A DNA stretch of 64,000 nt, from assembly GCA_041645435.1 (NCBI GenBank), contig JBAZQB010000002.1:372001-436000 (forward strand), read 5' to 3'. Below the pieces are notes generated by a model. It worked only from the letters and a program-made list of their open reading frames with translations. It made no database searches and was not told where the DNA came from. Within the stretch, counting starts at the first letter, position 1. Each line of letters begins with the position of its first letter. The position numbers and the translations under genes are program-made. The DNA comes from Methanoregula sp. (GTDB lineage Archaea > Halobacteriota > Methanomicrobia > Methanomicrobiales > Methanospirillaceae). Positions 27,444 to 36,915 of the stretch are shown here, piece after piece.

Positions 27444-27683
27444 TTACTTTTCGGCAACGAATTTGTTCAGCTCATCCCGCATATATTTTTCCACTTTCTG
27501 CATCACCTCAAGTTTACCCCGGAATGCGAGGAGATCCCGTTCATCTCCCTCCATATTGGCAAATTTGATCTTTTCTCTCCTGTCAACAACTTCCACATCG
27601 AATTTAGTTGAAATATCTAAGATGATCTTCTGGGGTACACCAGGGGGGACAATAATATCAAATAACTGTTCTTCGTCGGTCAT
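27444..27683 (-). CDS. Conserved small protein downstream of mmp14
   Basis: 79 residues. It is acidic at the N-terminus (MTDEEQLFDIIVPPGVPQ), with an alternating beta-alpha pattern (KIILDIS, FDVEVVDRREKIKFANMEG) and a C-terminal helix ending in KFVAEK. I cannot name the family. It lies 15 nt downstream of the methanogenesis marker 14 gene on the same strand and is probably co-expressed and functionally linked to it. Confidence 0.75.
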   Translation of the reverse strand: MTDEEQLFDIIVPPGVPQKIILDISTKFDVEVVDRREKIKFANMEGDERDLLAFRGKLEVMQKVEKYMRDELNKFVAEK

Positions 27684-27698
27684 AACGTTTCACCTGAT

Positions 27699-29198
27699 TC
27701 ACTTTCCTATTTTGATCCGCCGGCTCATAATACATGGGCCCCCACGTACGCCACCGATCGGGTTTTTGGGCTTTCCGAGTGAGTTCATACAGCGGCCCAT
27801 CAGCGCCGCGCCCCGCGCAAGCCCGTCATCCACAAATACGAGATGATCCTGAGGATCGTCAAAGAGCTTGCGTTCGGTTATCCCTTCGAGAATATACTCC
27901 GGTTTTCTCCCGGAGATCGCTGCCCGACCCGTGAATCCAATTGAGGAATTCCTTGGAACGAGTTTTTGTTCGACTGCTACATCAATAAGGCGCAAAGCCA
28001 TTTTGGCGCAGACGCGATCAATAACTTCGTTGAGAGTGGCAAGGTTATGTTTTTCATGAATTTCTTTTCCAATTTCCAGCAGTTTATTGAGATCGCTGCT
28101 GTTTTCCCCACAGTCACAGCCAATCATAGCAATACCAGACTCAAGAGCCAGCTTTGCATTGACCGGGACCCTGCCAAACCGGTCCCTTTCCGCAGGAACA
28201 ATCCGGATATCTATGTGTTCATGGCACCGGTCAACAAAATCATCAATTACCCTGCGGTTTCCCCTGCCAAACAACCCCCCGGTCACGCTGTGTTCGCCAA
28301 AAATATCAAGGGCGGTACCGGTCTGTTGCTGCACAAGACCGGTTCCCCGGACAATCGCATCCGGAATTGCACCGGCAAGGCCACAGAAATTCCCCACAGT
28401 TTTTGCAAACGGGTTTGGATCATTCGCGCCCACATCACTGGTAATCCTGCCATCAAGTGTTGTACCGAAATCCACCGATACACAGGGATTGCGGAAATCA
28501 ACCGGGGTCCATTTCGCTCCCTCCTTGATCCCTGCCATAGCCAGTTCGCCCTCCATCTCATTTGCAACCATCTCAACACCGGTTGACCCTACCGGGGGAA
28601 TGACACCCGCCACTGCTCCTACAAACACGACTTTGTCTGCAAAACTGAACGGCTGGAGTTTCTGGGGCTGATTCTCTTTTGACATGGGGGGCGTCATTTT
28701 TCGGGGAGGGACTCCGGCTACAAGGCAGCCGTTTGCAAGCGCTATAACAAAATCGCCAATCTGATCCGGAGACTCCATCTCTGCAACGACACCGGTACTC
28801 CGGACAACGAAATCCAGTTCTTTCAAAACATCAAGATGGGCATCCTTATGGCACTGGAGCAGGGTGTCCCGGACAAGTTCGGTAACCGCTTCCCGGGTAA
28901 GTTCTGTCCCGTCGAGCGTTGCTCCAAATACTGTTTCTCCGGTTTTCGGGGGCCGGATATCACGGCTCATGCTGACTGTCTTATGGATGACATATGACAT
29001 GCCGGTTTCAAGGCTGACCCCCGTAAGGATACACTTCGTTGTGGTGTTTCCCATCTCTACGGAAGCTACAATAAAATAAGGTTTATTCTTATATTCAGGC
29101 ATCTGCATGCCTGCACCATGAGTTATTGACGGTGGAGGTGGGCTTTCCACAATATGGGGCTTTGGTTTTATGAAGCGGGAAAAAAAACTGGCGCACAT
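27699..29198 (-). CDS. Methanogenesis marker protein 14
   Basis: 499 residues. The segment PYFIVASVEMGNTTTKCILT is characteristic of methanogenesis marker 14, a family nearly restricted to methanogens and with a sugar-kinase/actin-like (ASKHA) ATPase fold (NTTTK phosphate-1 motif; CVSVDFGTTLDGR phosphate-2 motif). DVGANDPNPFAKTV and GGVRGGPCIM near the C-terminus are also conserved. Related ASKHA proteins reactivate corrinoid or metal enzymes, which suggests a role in maturing a methanogenesis enzyme, but the function is unproven. It is followed by a 79-residue partner gene. Confidence 0.9.
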   Translation of the reverse strand: MCASFFSRFIKPKPHIVESPPPPSITHGAGMQMPEYKNKPYFIVASVEMGNTTTKCILTGVSLETGMSYVIHKTVSMSRDIRPPKTGETVFGATLDGTELTREAVTELVRDTLLQCHKDAHLDVLKELDFVVRSTGVVAEMESPDQIGDFVIALANGCLVAGVPPRKMTPPMSKENQPQKLQPFSFADKVVFVGAVAGVIPPVGSTGVEMVANEMEGELAMAGIKEGAKWTPVDFRNPCVSVDFGTTLDGRITSDVGANDPNPFAKTVGNFCGLAGAIPDAIVRGTGLVQQQTGTALDIFGEHSVTGGLFGRGNRRVIDDFVDRCHEHIDIRIVPAERDRFGRVPVNAKLALESGIAMIGCDCGENSSDLNKLLEIGKEIHEKHNLATLNEVIDRVCAKMALRLIDVAVEQKLVPRNSSIGFTGRAAISGRKPEYILEGITERKLFDDPQDHLVFVDDGLARGAALMGRCMNSLGKPKNPIGGVRGGPCIMSRRIKIGK

Positions 29199-29413
29199 AT
29201 TGATCGAGTCTTCAATGTGTCAATCCTTATAATTTTCGATTTGTTGCAGGTGATCCCCGCCGGTGATCGGATCCTATCATTAACCGAAATGCGTGATACC
29301 TGGAGGATGAGGAGGAATTTAATCTCATAACCGAAAATAAATGTTTTCAGATCAAGAATCGCAATCTTCAGATCCTATTCTTCTGTAAAAATACAGTAAA
29401 TCAAAAAAAAGTG

Positions 29414-30622
29414 TTATTTTTTGGTTTTTTGGATCTTTCTTGTCTTTCTGGCATGGACCATACGTGCCTGGATGCCAAAATACTGGGAGACCCCAATCGC
29501 GTGACACTGGTCAAGGGATGTACTATCAAAAGAGACCATATCCTCAGAATATATTGCATCCGGTGAACTGCGCCCGAGTATGCGCACAGCTCCCTTATAG
29601 ATCTCGATATCCACGTTACCATTGACCCGTTCCTGCGTGGTGTCAATAAATGCGTTCAAAGCAGCATACAGGGGTTCGTATACCAGTCCTTTGTAGGCAA
29701 GCTCCGACCATTTATCATCAACTGTGCGCTTGAATACCAGCTCCTGCCGGGTGAGAATCAGAGCCTCGAGATCGCGGTGTGCAGTGAGAATAACGGTTGC
29801 TGCCGGGTGCTCGTAATTCTCACGGGCTTTAATCCCGAGAATACGGTCCTCGATCATATCATTGCGCCCGATCCCATGCTTTCCTGCAAGAATATTTAAT
29901 CGCTGGATCAGATCATAACCCTGCATCTTTTTCCCGTTAAGGGCAACCGGAATACCAGCCATAAATTCCAGGGTGATAGTTTCCGGAGTATCCGGCGCAT
30001 TTTTTGGAGATACTGTCCAGAGGTAAATCTCTTCAGGAGGATGGTATGCGGGATCTTCTAACTTACCGCCTTCAATACTCCGGCTCCAGCAGTTCTCATC
30101 CATGCTCCAGGGTTTATCCTTTTTTACCGGCACCGGGATCTTATGCTTTTTTGCATAATCGATCTCCCAGTCACGGGTCAGGTTGAGTTCGCGAATCGGT
30201 GCCACGACTTCGAGACCGGCACTGCGGATGATAAAATCGAACCTGAGCTGGTCATTACCTTTACCGGTACATCCATGCCCGATTGCTTTTGCACCTTCTT
30301 TTCGTGCAATCTTTACGACTTCCTCGGCGATCAGGGGTCGTGCCAGGGAGGTTCCCATGGGGTACCCCTCATATGAGCCATTTGCCTTGATTGCCGGGAA
30401 GATGTGGTTTTTAACAAACGCCTCCCGGGCATCAATGGTGTAATGCTTATCAGCGAGTTTTTTCCCTTTTTGTGTTGCGACATCGATCTCCTCATCCCGC
30501 TGCCCTACATTGACAGCAACGGTGATGACACGATCGTAATCATATCGTTCTTTTAAAAGGGGGATGCAGATGGAGGTGTCAAGTCCTCCGGAATATGCAA
30601 GGATGATAGTACCTTTTCCCAT
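29414..30622 (-). CDS. argG: Argininosuccinate synthase
   Basis: 402 residues. It ligates citrulline and aspartate with ATP. The PP-loop is IILAYSGGLDTSICIPLL at the N-terminus. GHGCTGKGNDQLRFD and WSMDENCWSRSIEGG are family signatures. Full length. Single gene, minus strand, 169 nt upstream of the lipoprotein gene's stop. Confidence 0.97.
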   Translation of the reverse strand: MGKGTIILAYSGGLDTSICIPLLKERYDYDRVITVAVNVGQRDEEIDVATQKGKKLADKHYTIDAREAFVKNHIFPAIKANGSYEGYPMGTSLARPLIAEEVVKIARKEGAKAIGHGCTGKGNDQLRFDFIIRSAGLEVVAPIRELNLTRDWEIDYAKKHKIPVPVKKDKPWSMDENCWSRSIEGGKLEDPAYHPPEEIYLWTVSPKNAPDTPETITLEFMAGIPVALNGKKMQGYDLIQRLNILAGKHGIGRNDMIEDRILGIKARENYEHPAATVILTAHRDLEALILTRQELVFKRTVDDKWSELAYKGLVYEPLYAALNAFIDTTQERVNGNVDIEIYKGAVRILGRSSPDAIYSEDMVSFDSTSLDQCHAIGVSQYFGIQARMVHARKTRKIQKTKK

Positions 30623-30793
30623 GGTTAACCTCTCAATGAATATCTAATATCAGTTAGCGGTTTCAGCATATATTTTCAGGGGAATTACGCGGGACAATAC
30701 TCAAACGACAATTCTAATCATTTTCTTTACAGAATTGAATAACGGAAAAAAGGTTGTTCAGGTTTTTACCTGAACGTGTGTATCGTTGTAGAA

Positions 30794-31300
30794 TTACGCA
30801 GTTACATAAATTATTCCAGGTCTTTCGGGCTGGAAGTTGGTCGTGTAATCGTATGCACCTGCTTTGTTAAAGGTGATTTCCAATGTCTGTCCGTATGGGA
30901 TCGAAACTTCCTTATTTCCGTTTATCCACAGTCCATCGGTTGGATCGGTTGCCAGTACGCCATGGGGTTTAAGGGGATCATTATTCAACCAGATGACTTT
31001 GGAACCTACCTTGACCGTTGCGGTTGTACTAGGGGTAATAGTCATATCCATGTTAAATGTGATAGTTGTCGATGGCACGGGGGTTGCTGTCGGGGTTGCC
31101 GTCACATTTGCAGTCTTGTTCACAACCACAACAACAATTTCCTTTGTCGGGACCGGGGTTGGGGGGACGGTTGTTACAACGGTGGTTGGAACAGGTGTCG
31201 GTACTGGGGTAGCCACAGGTGCTGCTGCAGGCTGGGATGTACATCCCGCGAGCAGGATCCCGATAAACAGGATCGCAAGAACAACAAAAATTTTCTTCAT
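30794..31300 (-). CDS. Cupredoxin-like lipoprotein with degenerate copper site
   Basis: 168 residues from the ATG at 31300. A promoter 26 bp upstream favours this start over the ATG at 31339. It has a lipoprotein signal, with hydrophobic segment FVVLAILFIGILLAGC and lipobox Cys C20. A Thr/Pro/Val-rich linker (~22-85) and a C-terminal cupredoxin-type beta-sandwich follow. The first His of the usual copper site is present (KPHGV). The C-terminal loop AGAYDYTTNFQPERPG has no Cys, His or Met where plastocyanin-like proteins have C..H..M. It is probably anchored outside the cell and may not bind copper. Confidence 0.75.
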   Translation of the reverse strand: MKKIFVVLAILFIGILLAGCTSQPAAAPVATPVPTPVPTTVVTTVPPTPVPTKEIVVVVVNKTANVTATPTATPVPSTTITFNMDMTITPSTTATVKVGSKVIWLNNDPLKPHGVLATDPTDGLWINGNKEVSIPYGQTLEITFNKAGAYDYTTNFQPERPGIIYVTA

Positions 31301-31320
31301 GCATCTTTTTTTGTTATTTC

Positions 31321-31330
31321 GGTATATAAG
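31321..31330 (-). promoter_or_regulatory. Probable TATA box of the lipoprotein gene
   Basis: On the minus strand it reads cttatatacc, centred 26 nt before the ATG at 31300. This spacing puts the transcription start at or next to the ATG, so the mRNA is probably leaderless. Confidence 0.5.
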
Positions 31331-31439
31331 GATATTCAATTATTTTGTATAATTATTGCAATACACCCGCAGTGATCTTAGTGTCTGGTGTGCTGCATGA
31401 TACCCTAAAAAAAGAAATATCGGGTGTTTTATGCCGATA

Positions 31440-34400
31440 TCACTTCAGATAGTGGCTTATTGGCTCAAGTGTCATCTTCTCGCGCTTGATTGCATCGATG
31501 GCAAGCGCCGCCGCACGCGCCGCCTGTAATGTGGTAATATAGGGTATTGAGAAGTCTACTGCCGCACGCATGATCTGGTAATGATCCTGGCGTGACTGGC
31601 GGTCCTGCGGGGTGTTGATGATAAGCCGGATTTCCCCGTGCCGCATCATATCCAGCACATTGGGCGATCCTTCCTGTATTTTTCTGACCAGATGTGCTTC
31701 GACACCTGCTTCCTGGAGATAATCAACGGTTCCTTCAGTTCCGTAGAGGGTGAGTCCGAGATCGCGCAGCTGTCGTGCGATCGGTATCGCTTCTTCTTTC
31801 TGCTCGATATTGACTGAAATAAAAACATTACCTTTCCGGGGAAGTTCGTTGTCTGCGGAGATGCAGGCCTTATAGAATGCGAGACCGAAATCATAGTCGA
31901 TACCCATCACTTCTCCGGTACTCTTCATTTCAGGGCCAAGCACCGTATCGACACCTGCGAGCTTGCTGAATGGCAGCAGTACCTCTTTGACGGCAACATG
32001 TTTGATTTCCCGTTCTTTATGGCCAAGATCGCGCAGTTTCCTGCCAACCATCACTTTTGCTGCAATTTTTGCCACAGGCAGTCCGGTGGCTTTTGATACA
32101 AATGGCACCGTGCGGCTTGCACGCGGGTTTGCCTCGAGAATGTAGACCACATTGTCCTTGACGGCAAGCTGGAGATTAACAAGCCCGATTACACCAAGAC
32201 CCAGCGCAATCTTCCGCGTGTAATCCCGGACCGTGTCTATGACGCTGGCGGGCAGTGACTGCGTCGGGATCACGCAGGCAGAATCCCCGGAATGGATCCC
32301 GGCCTGTTCAATGTGCTCCATAATACCCCCAATCAGCACATCTTCTCCATCACAGACTGCGTCGACATCAAGCTCGATGGCATTCTGGAGATAGGAATCG
32401 ATAAGTACCGGATGGTTCTTTGCAACACGGACTGCCTCTTTGATATAGGATTCAAATTCAACGGCATTGTGGGCAATCTCCATTGCCCTGCCCCCGAGAA
32501 CAAATGAAGGCCTGACAAGCACAGGATAACCGATCTTTTCTGCAGTCTCGCGTGCTTCTGCTTCGGAATACGCTGAACCATTTGCCGGGCTGGGGATATT
32601 GAGTTTATTTAACAGCACGCTGAACCGGTCGCGATCCTCAGCAATATCCATTGCATCCGGGCTCGTACCCAGAATTTTCGTCTGAAGACCAAGGCGTTTG
32701 ATCTCCCGTTCAATGGGCACGGCAAGGTTGACTGCATTCTGCCCCCCGAACTGTACCATCACGCCATAATAATTATCTTTTCTGAGGATATTGACAACAT
32801 CCTCAAGCTGCATCGGTTCAAAGAAGAGCCTGTCTGAAGTGTCGAAATCCGTAGAGACCGTTTCTGGATTGTTATTAACGATATGGACTTCCACGCCTTC
32901 TTCCCGCAGGGACTGGACTGCGTGCACGGTGCAGTAATCGAACTCTATTCCCTGGCCGATCCGGATCGGCCCGGATCCAAGGATGAGTACTTTCTGGCGA
33001 TCACTGGGGATGATCTCGCAGACACTCTCATGGGTCGAGTAAAAATACGGTGTGCTTGCCGGAAACTCAGCAGCGCAGGTGTCTACCATCTTATACGAGG
33101 GCAGACCCGTGATCTTTTCGATCTGCTCTCCATTCATCCCGGTAATCTTTGCGATCTCTGCATTGGAAAATCCGAATTTTTTAGCAGTCAGGATGTCTGC
33201 CGGGTCATTGTGGGTTGCAAGGTGCTTTTCACAATCAACGATATTTTTTATTTTCTCTAAAAAGAACGGGATAATTGATGTGAGTTGTGCAATCTCGTCA
33301 AGAGTGAAACCCAACCGGAATGCATCGAAAAGGCAGTGGAACCGCTCGTCGGTGGGGCGCGACAGGATCATGCGCACCTCGCTGGGGCTCGTATGGATGA
33401 GCACATCGGTATCCAGCGACCTCTTTGCCTTCATGAACGCTTCTTCCAGGGTGCGCCCGATCGCCATCACCTCTCCCGTGCTCTTCATGGAAGTACCGAG
33501 GGTGCGGTCGGCACCCTTGAACTTGTCAAACGGCCAGCGGGGGACTTTGACCACAATATAATCGATGGTGGGTTCAAAAGAAGCCGGCGTACAGCCGGTC
33601 ACCGTGTTCATGATCTCATCGAGTCGCAACCCGATTGCAATCTTTGCAGCTACCCGTGCAATCGGGTAGCCGGTTGCCTTTGATGCAAGGGCTGACGAAC
33701 GTGACACACGGGGGTTTACTTCAATGACCCGGTAATCACCCTCCCAGAACGCGAACTGGACATTGCAGCCACCCTGCACATCCAGTGCCCTGATGATGTG
33801 AATCGCGGAACTCCGCATCATCTGGAACTCATCATCCCGGAGTGTCAGGATAGGGGCAACGACAACACTTTCACCGGTGTGAATGCCCATCGGGTCCACA
33901 TTCTCCATGCCACAGACAATGATACAGGTGTCTGTCGCATCCCGCATAACTTCAAACTCGATCTCTTTCCAGCCCATCACGCTCTCTTCAATGAGCACCT
34001 GGTGGATACGGGAACGTGAGAGCCCGAGTTCAACGATCCGTATCAGTTCTTCCCGGGTACGGGCAATACCGCCACCAGCTCCGCCAAGGGTATATGCGGG
34101 CCGCACAACTGCCGGAAGACCGATCTGGGTGATGGCTTCTTCAATCTGGGTTAAGGAGTTGAGTACCATGCTTTTCGGTACCGGTTCGCCGATGCTGATC
34201 ATCAGATCGCGGAATTTCTGTCGGTCCTCTCCTTTGTAGATCGCTTCAAGGGGTGTCCCGAGGATTTCTACGCCTTTGAGTGCTCCCATCTCAGCGAGTT
34301 CAACCGTAAGGTTCAATGCCGTCTGGCCACCCATGCCGGATAGGATTCCGTCCGGTTTTTCTTTCTCGATGATCTTTGCGATGATATCTGCACGGAGGGG

Positions 34401-34601
34401 CTCGATATAGATCTCATCGGCCATATCCGGATCGGTCATGATCGTTGCCGGGTTGGAGTTGATGAGTACGACTTTAATGCCCTCTTCCCGCAATGCCCGG
34501 CATGCCTGTGATCCTGAGAAATCAAACTCTGCTGCCTGACCGATCTGGATAGGTCCTGACCCGATCAGGAGGACCTTTTTGATGTCAGTTCGCTTGGGCA
34601 T
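31440..34601 (-). CDS. carB: Carbamoyl-phosphate synthase large subunit
   Basis: 1053 residues with two ATP-grasp halves (each with LGSGPIRIGQ/IGSGPIQIGQ type N-termini, and EVNPRVSRSSALASKATGYP and EANPRASRTVPFVSKATGLP in the catalytic part). An MGS-like C-terminal domain (~930-1053) is regulatory in other organisms. It makes carbamoyl phosphate for pyrimidine and arginine synthesis. The ATG overlaps the carA stop by one base. It supplies argF and the pyrimidine pathway (pyrC, pyrE here). Confidence 0.98.
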   Translation of the reverse strand: MPKRTDIKKVLLIGSGPIQIGQAAEFDFSGSQACRALREEGIKVVLINSNPATIMTDPDMADEIYIEPLRADIIAKIIEKEKPDGILSGMGGQTALNLTVELAEMGALKGVEILGTPLEAIYKGEDRQKFRDLMISIGEPVPKSMVLNSLTQIEEAITQIGLPAVVRPAYTLGGAGGGIARTREELIRIVELGLSRSRIHQVLIEESVMGWKEIEFEVMRDATDTCIIVCGMENVDPMGIHTGESVVVAPILTLRDDEFQMMRSSAIHIIRALDVQGGCNVQFAFWEGDYRVIEVNPRVSRSSALASKATGYPIARVAAKIAIGLRLDEIMNTVTGCTPASFEPTIDYIVVKVPRWPFDKFKGADRTLGTSMKSTGEVMAIGRTLEEAFMKAKRSLDTDVLIHTSPSEVRMILSRPTDERFHCLFDAFRLGFTLDEIAQLTSIIPFFLEKIKNIVDCEKHLATHNDPADILTAKKFGFSNAEIAKITGMNGEQIEKITGLPSYKMVDTCAAEFPASTPYFYSTHESVCEIIPSDRQKVLILGSGPIRIGQGIEFDYCTVHAVQSLREEGVEVHIVNNNPETVSTDFDTSDRLFFEPMQLEDVVNILRKDNYYGVMVQFGGQNAVNLAVPIEREIKRLGLQTKILGTSPDAMDIAEDRDRFSVLLNKLNIPSPANGSAYSEAEARETAEKIGYPVLVRPSFVLGGRAMEIAHNAVEFESYIKEAVRVAKNHPVLIDSYLQNAIELDVDAVCDGEDVLIGGIMEHIEQAGIHSGDSACVIPTQSLPASVIDTVRDYTRKIALGLGVIGLVNLQLAVKDNVVYILEANPRASRTVPFVSKATGLPVAKIAAKVMVGRKLRDLGHKEREIKHVAVKEVLLPFSKLAGVDTVLGPEMKSTGEVMGIDYDFGLAFYKACISADNELPRKGNVFISVNIEQKEEAIPIARQLRDLGLTLYGTEGTVDYLQEAGVEAHLVRKIQEGSPNVLDMMRHGEIRLIINTPQDRQSRQDHYQIMRAAVDFSIPYITTLQAARAAALAIDAIKREKMTLEPISHYLK

Positions 34602-35665
34602 CAGGAAATCCTCCGGTAAAGCGCGTCAAAGAAATGTGCTTCGGTATCCCGTGGCCCACCGTGTGCCTCCGGGTGGAACTGGACCGTGGTCAGTTTAAGA
34701 TCCTTGTTCTCGAATCCCTCGACCGTTCCGTCGTTGACATTGGTATACGTCACCCGGCAGCCTTCTGGAAGCGAGTCTTCATCGACAGCAAACCCGTGGT
34801 TCTGGGTAGTGATGAAGATCCGCCCGTCTTTAAACCTGACCGGCTGGTTTGCGCCCCGGTGACCGAACTTGAGCTTGTAGGTATCGCCACCGATTGCCAG
34901 TGCTGAAACCTGGTTACCCATGCAGATCCCAAAGATGGGGAGTTTCCCAAGTAATTCCCTGATACAACGGATTGCATGCGTGGCCTGTTTGGGATCCCCG
35001 GGCCCGTTGCTCACAAAGAGTGCATCCGGTTTGCAGGCGAGAACCTGGTCCGGTGTCACATCGTGGGGGAACACATAGAGATCACCCCCGCGCTTAGCCA
35101 GACTCGTTATCATGTTCTTTTTTATCCCAAGATCGATCACGGCGATGCGCTTTCCTTTCCCTTCAACCCGATATGGTTGTTTACAGGAGACTTCGGGTAT
35201 GGGGGTAATATCGGTAATCTGTGGTGTCCGTTTTGCAAGGTTTACTGCATAATCCCCGTCGTCACTACCTACTACGAGAGCAGCACGCATGGTTCCGTGG
35301 ACGCGGGTTTTGATCGTGAGTGAACGGGTGTCAACGCCGCTCATGCCAAGAAGGCGGTTCTCTTCAAAAAAGGATCTGACAGAAGGGCTGGCGGCGGGTT
35401 TTTCACAGATCTCTTTTACTATGCAGCCGAGGGCACAGACTTTTTCATTCTGGAAATTCTGTATATCGACACCGTAATTCCCGATCTGCGGGAAGGTGAA
35501 CATGAGGATCTGGCCAAAATAACTCGGATCCGTAAGTGACTCCATATACCCGGTCATCTGCGTGTTGAACACGAGTTCCCCGGAACACTCTCCTTCAACA
35601 CCAAACCCCTCTCCTATAAAAAATTGCCCGTCTTCGAGACCCAGAACCGCCTTCATGATTTCCAT
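34601..35665 (-). CDS. carA: Carbamoyl-phosphate synthase small subunit
   Basis: 354 residues. The class I glutamine amidotransferase domain has the catalytic Cys in IFGICMGNQVSALAIGG and HPEAHGGPRD with the His/Glu. The N-terminal CPSase-small domain includes GYMESLTDPSYFGQILMFT. It releases ammonia from glutamine for CarB. A second ATG lies 9 nt inside the first (35656), and either may be used. It heads the carA-carB operon. Confidence 0.97.
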   Translation of the reverse strand: MEIMKAVLGLEDGQFFIGEGFGVEGECSGELVFNTQMTGYMESLTDPSYFGQILMFTFPQIGNYGVDIQNFQNEKVCALGCIVKEICEKPAASPSVRSFFEENRLLGMSGVDTRSLTIKTRVHGTMRAALVVGSDDGDYAVNLAKRTPQITDITPIPEVSCKQPYRVEGKGKRIAVIDLGIKKNMITSLAKRGGDLYVFPHDVTPDQVLACKPDALFVSNGPGDPKQATHAIRCIRELLGKLPIFGICMGNQVSALAIGGDTYKLKFGHRGANQPVRFKDGRIFITTQNHGFAVDEDSLPEGCRVTYTNVNDGTVEGFENKDLKLTTVQFHPEAHGGPRDTEAHFFDALYRRIS

Positions 35666-35878
35666 ATATTATGCACCTGAATAGTTATTAACGATAGTGC
35701 AGGTGACAGTCGTGCATGACGACAGTTTTTTTTAATAACCTGCTGATCAAAATCAGGCCGCACTTGTCTTTTAAAACCTGATGATATTACCCGATACAAT
35801 CCTGCCTGTCATAACGGATATGAATAAGAAGGAGAAGTGTCGATATTCACCTGTTGTAAAAAGACGAGGTGAACGATT

Positions 35879-36376
35879 ATGGGAACGCAAGGCAGAAAGA
35901 TTGTTGATACCGATGTTGATGAACTGGTCAGGCTCCTCAACAAGGCATATTCCGATGAATGGCTCGCATACTATCAGTACTGGGTTGGTTCCAAGGTCGT
36001 GCGTGGCCCCAACAAGGAGGCAGTTATTGCCGAACTTACTCTCCACGCCACTGAAGAGCTTGGGCATGCAGTCCTTCTCACCACGCGGATTATCCAGCTC
36101 GGTGGAACCCCTGTAACCAACCCCCAGCAATGGTTCAAACTCACCAACTGTGGGTATGACGCTCCTGATGATCCGTTTATCGTCAAGGTTCTTGAACAGA
36201 ATATCAAGGGCGAACAGTGCGCCATCAAGGCGTACAACAGCCTGCTCAAGAAGACCCGGGACAAGGATCCGGTTACCTACAACATCGTGCTGGGCATCCT
36301 CCAGATGGAAGTCGAGCATGAAGAAGATCTTCAGGCATTGCTTGAGGATGTCAATATCATTATGAAGAACAAATAA
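35879..36376 (+). CDS. Ferritin-like diiron protein (bacterioferritin/Dps-like)
   Basis: 165 residues, four-helix bundle. Ferroxidase-type ligands are visible: E27, E60xxH63 (ATEELGHAV), E112 (KGEQCAI) and E144xxH147 (MEVEHEED), i.e. the classic E...ExxH...E...ExxH diiron set. It probably stores iron or detoxifies peroxide or oxygen. No haem-binding Met is obvious. A strong Shine-Dalgarno, GAGGTGA, sits at 35866-35872 six bases before the ATG. The redox genes that follow suggest an oxidative-stress neighbourhood. Confidence 0.88.
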   Translation: MGTQGRKIVDTDVDELVRLLNKAYSDEWLAYYQYWVGSKVVRGPNKEAVIAELTLHATEELGHAVLLTTRIIQLGGTPVTNPQQWFKLTNCGYDAPDDPFIVKVLEQNIKGEQCAIKAYNSLLKKTRDKDPVTYNIVLGILQMEVEHEEDLQALLEDVNIIMKNK

Positions 36377-36636
36377 TTTTCTCTCCTTTTTTGGAAGTAT
36401 CGTGTCGTAAATCTGATCGTAACATGGTTCAGGATCGGTGAGTGACATTACCCTGCTCTTGAGAAATGGACCTGAGTTACGGATCCGGGCAAACCTGATA
36501 AATAATCATGGGTTTTAAAAATGGTGGTGAAATGTGAGTATTCCCATGCTCCCGTCATCAGGCTGTTATCCCTCCCATCCCCATTATTAAATACTTCTTC
36601 CCGCAATTTCCCTGTAATAAAGGGATGATGTGTTTT

Positions 36637-36915
36637 ATGAGTACTGAACACGTGAGCGGGAAAAATAAGGGGAAGGTTATGCTCTATGCCCTGAGCACCT
36701 GCGGATGGTGCAACAGGACAAAAGAACTTCTGCGTGAGCTGGGTATCGAATTCGATTACACGTACGTCGATCTCCTTGAAGAAAAGGAGCAGGACGAGGC
36801 GATGAATACGATCGAGCGTTTTAACCCTAAAGGTTCATTCCCTACCCTTATTATTAATAATAAAAAATGCATTGTGGGTTTTAAAGAGCAGGAAATACGG
36901 GAGGAATTCCGGTAA
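36637..36915 (+). CDS. Glutaredoxin-like thioredoxin-fold protein
   Basis: About 92 residues from the ATG at 36637 (ATGs at 36625 and 36628 are also in frame). The active site is STCGWCNRTKELL (CxxC), and the family glycine/cis-proline region is GSFPTLIINNKKCIVGF. It probably reduces disulfides using electrons from a thiol or protein reductase. The stop codon is immediately followed, with no gap, by the ATG of the ferredoxin:disulfide reductase gene, so the two are translationally coupled and probably partners. TATA-like attattaaatac lies at 36583-36593. Confidence 0.88.
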   Translation: MSTEHVSGKNKGKVMLYALSTCGWCNRTKELLRELGIEFDYTYVDLLEEKEQDEAMNTIERFNPKGSFPTLIINNKKCIVGFKEQEIREEFR

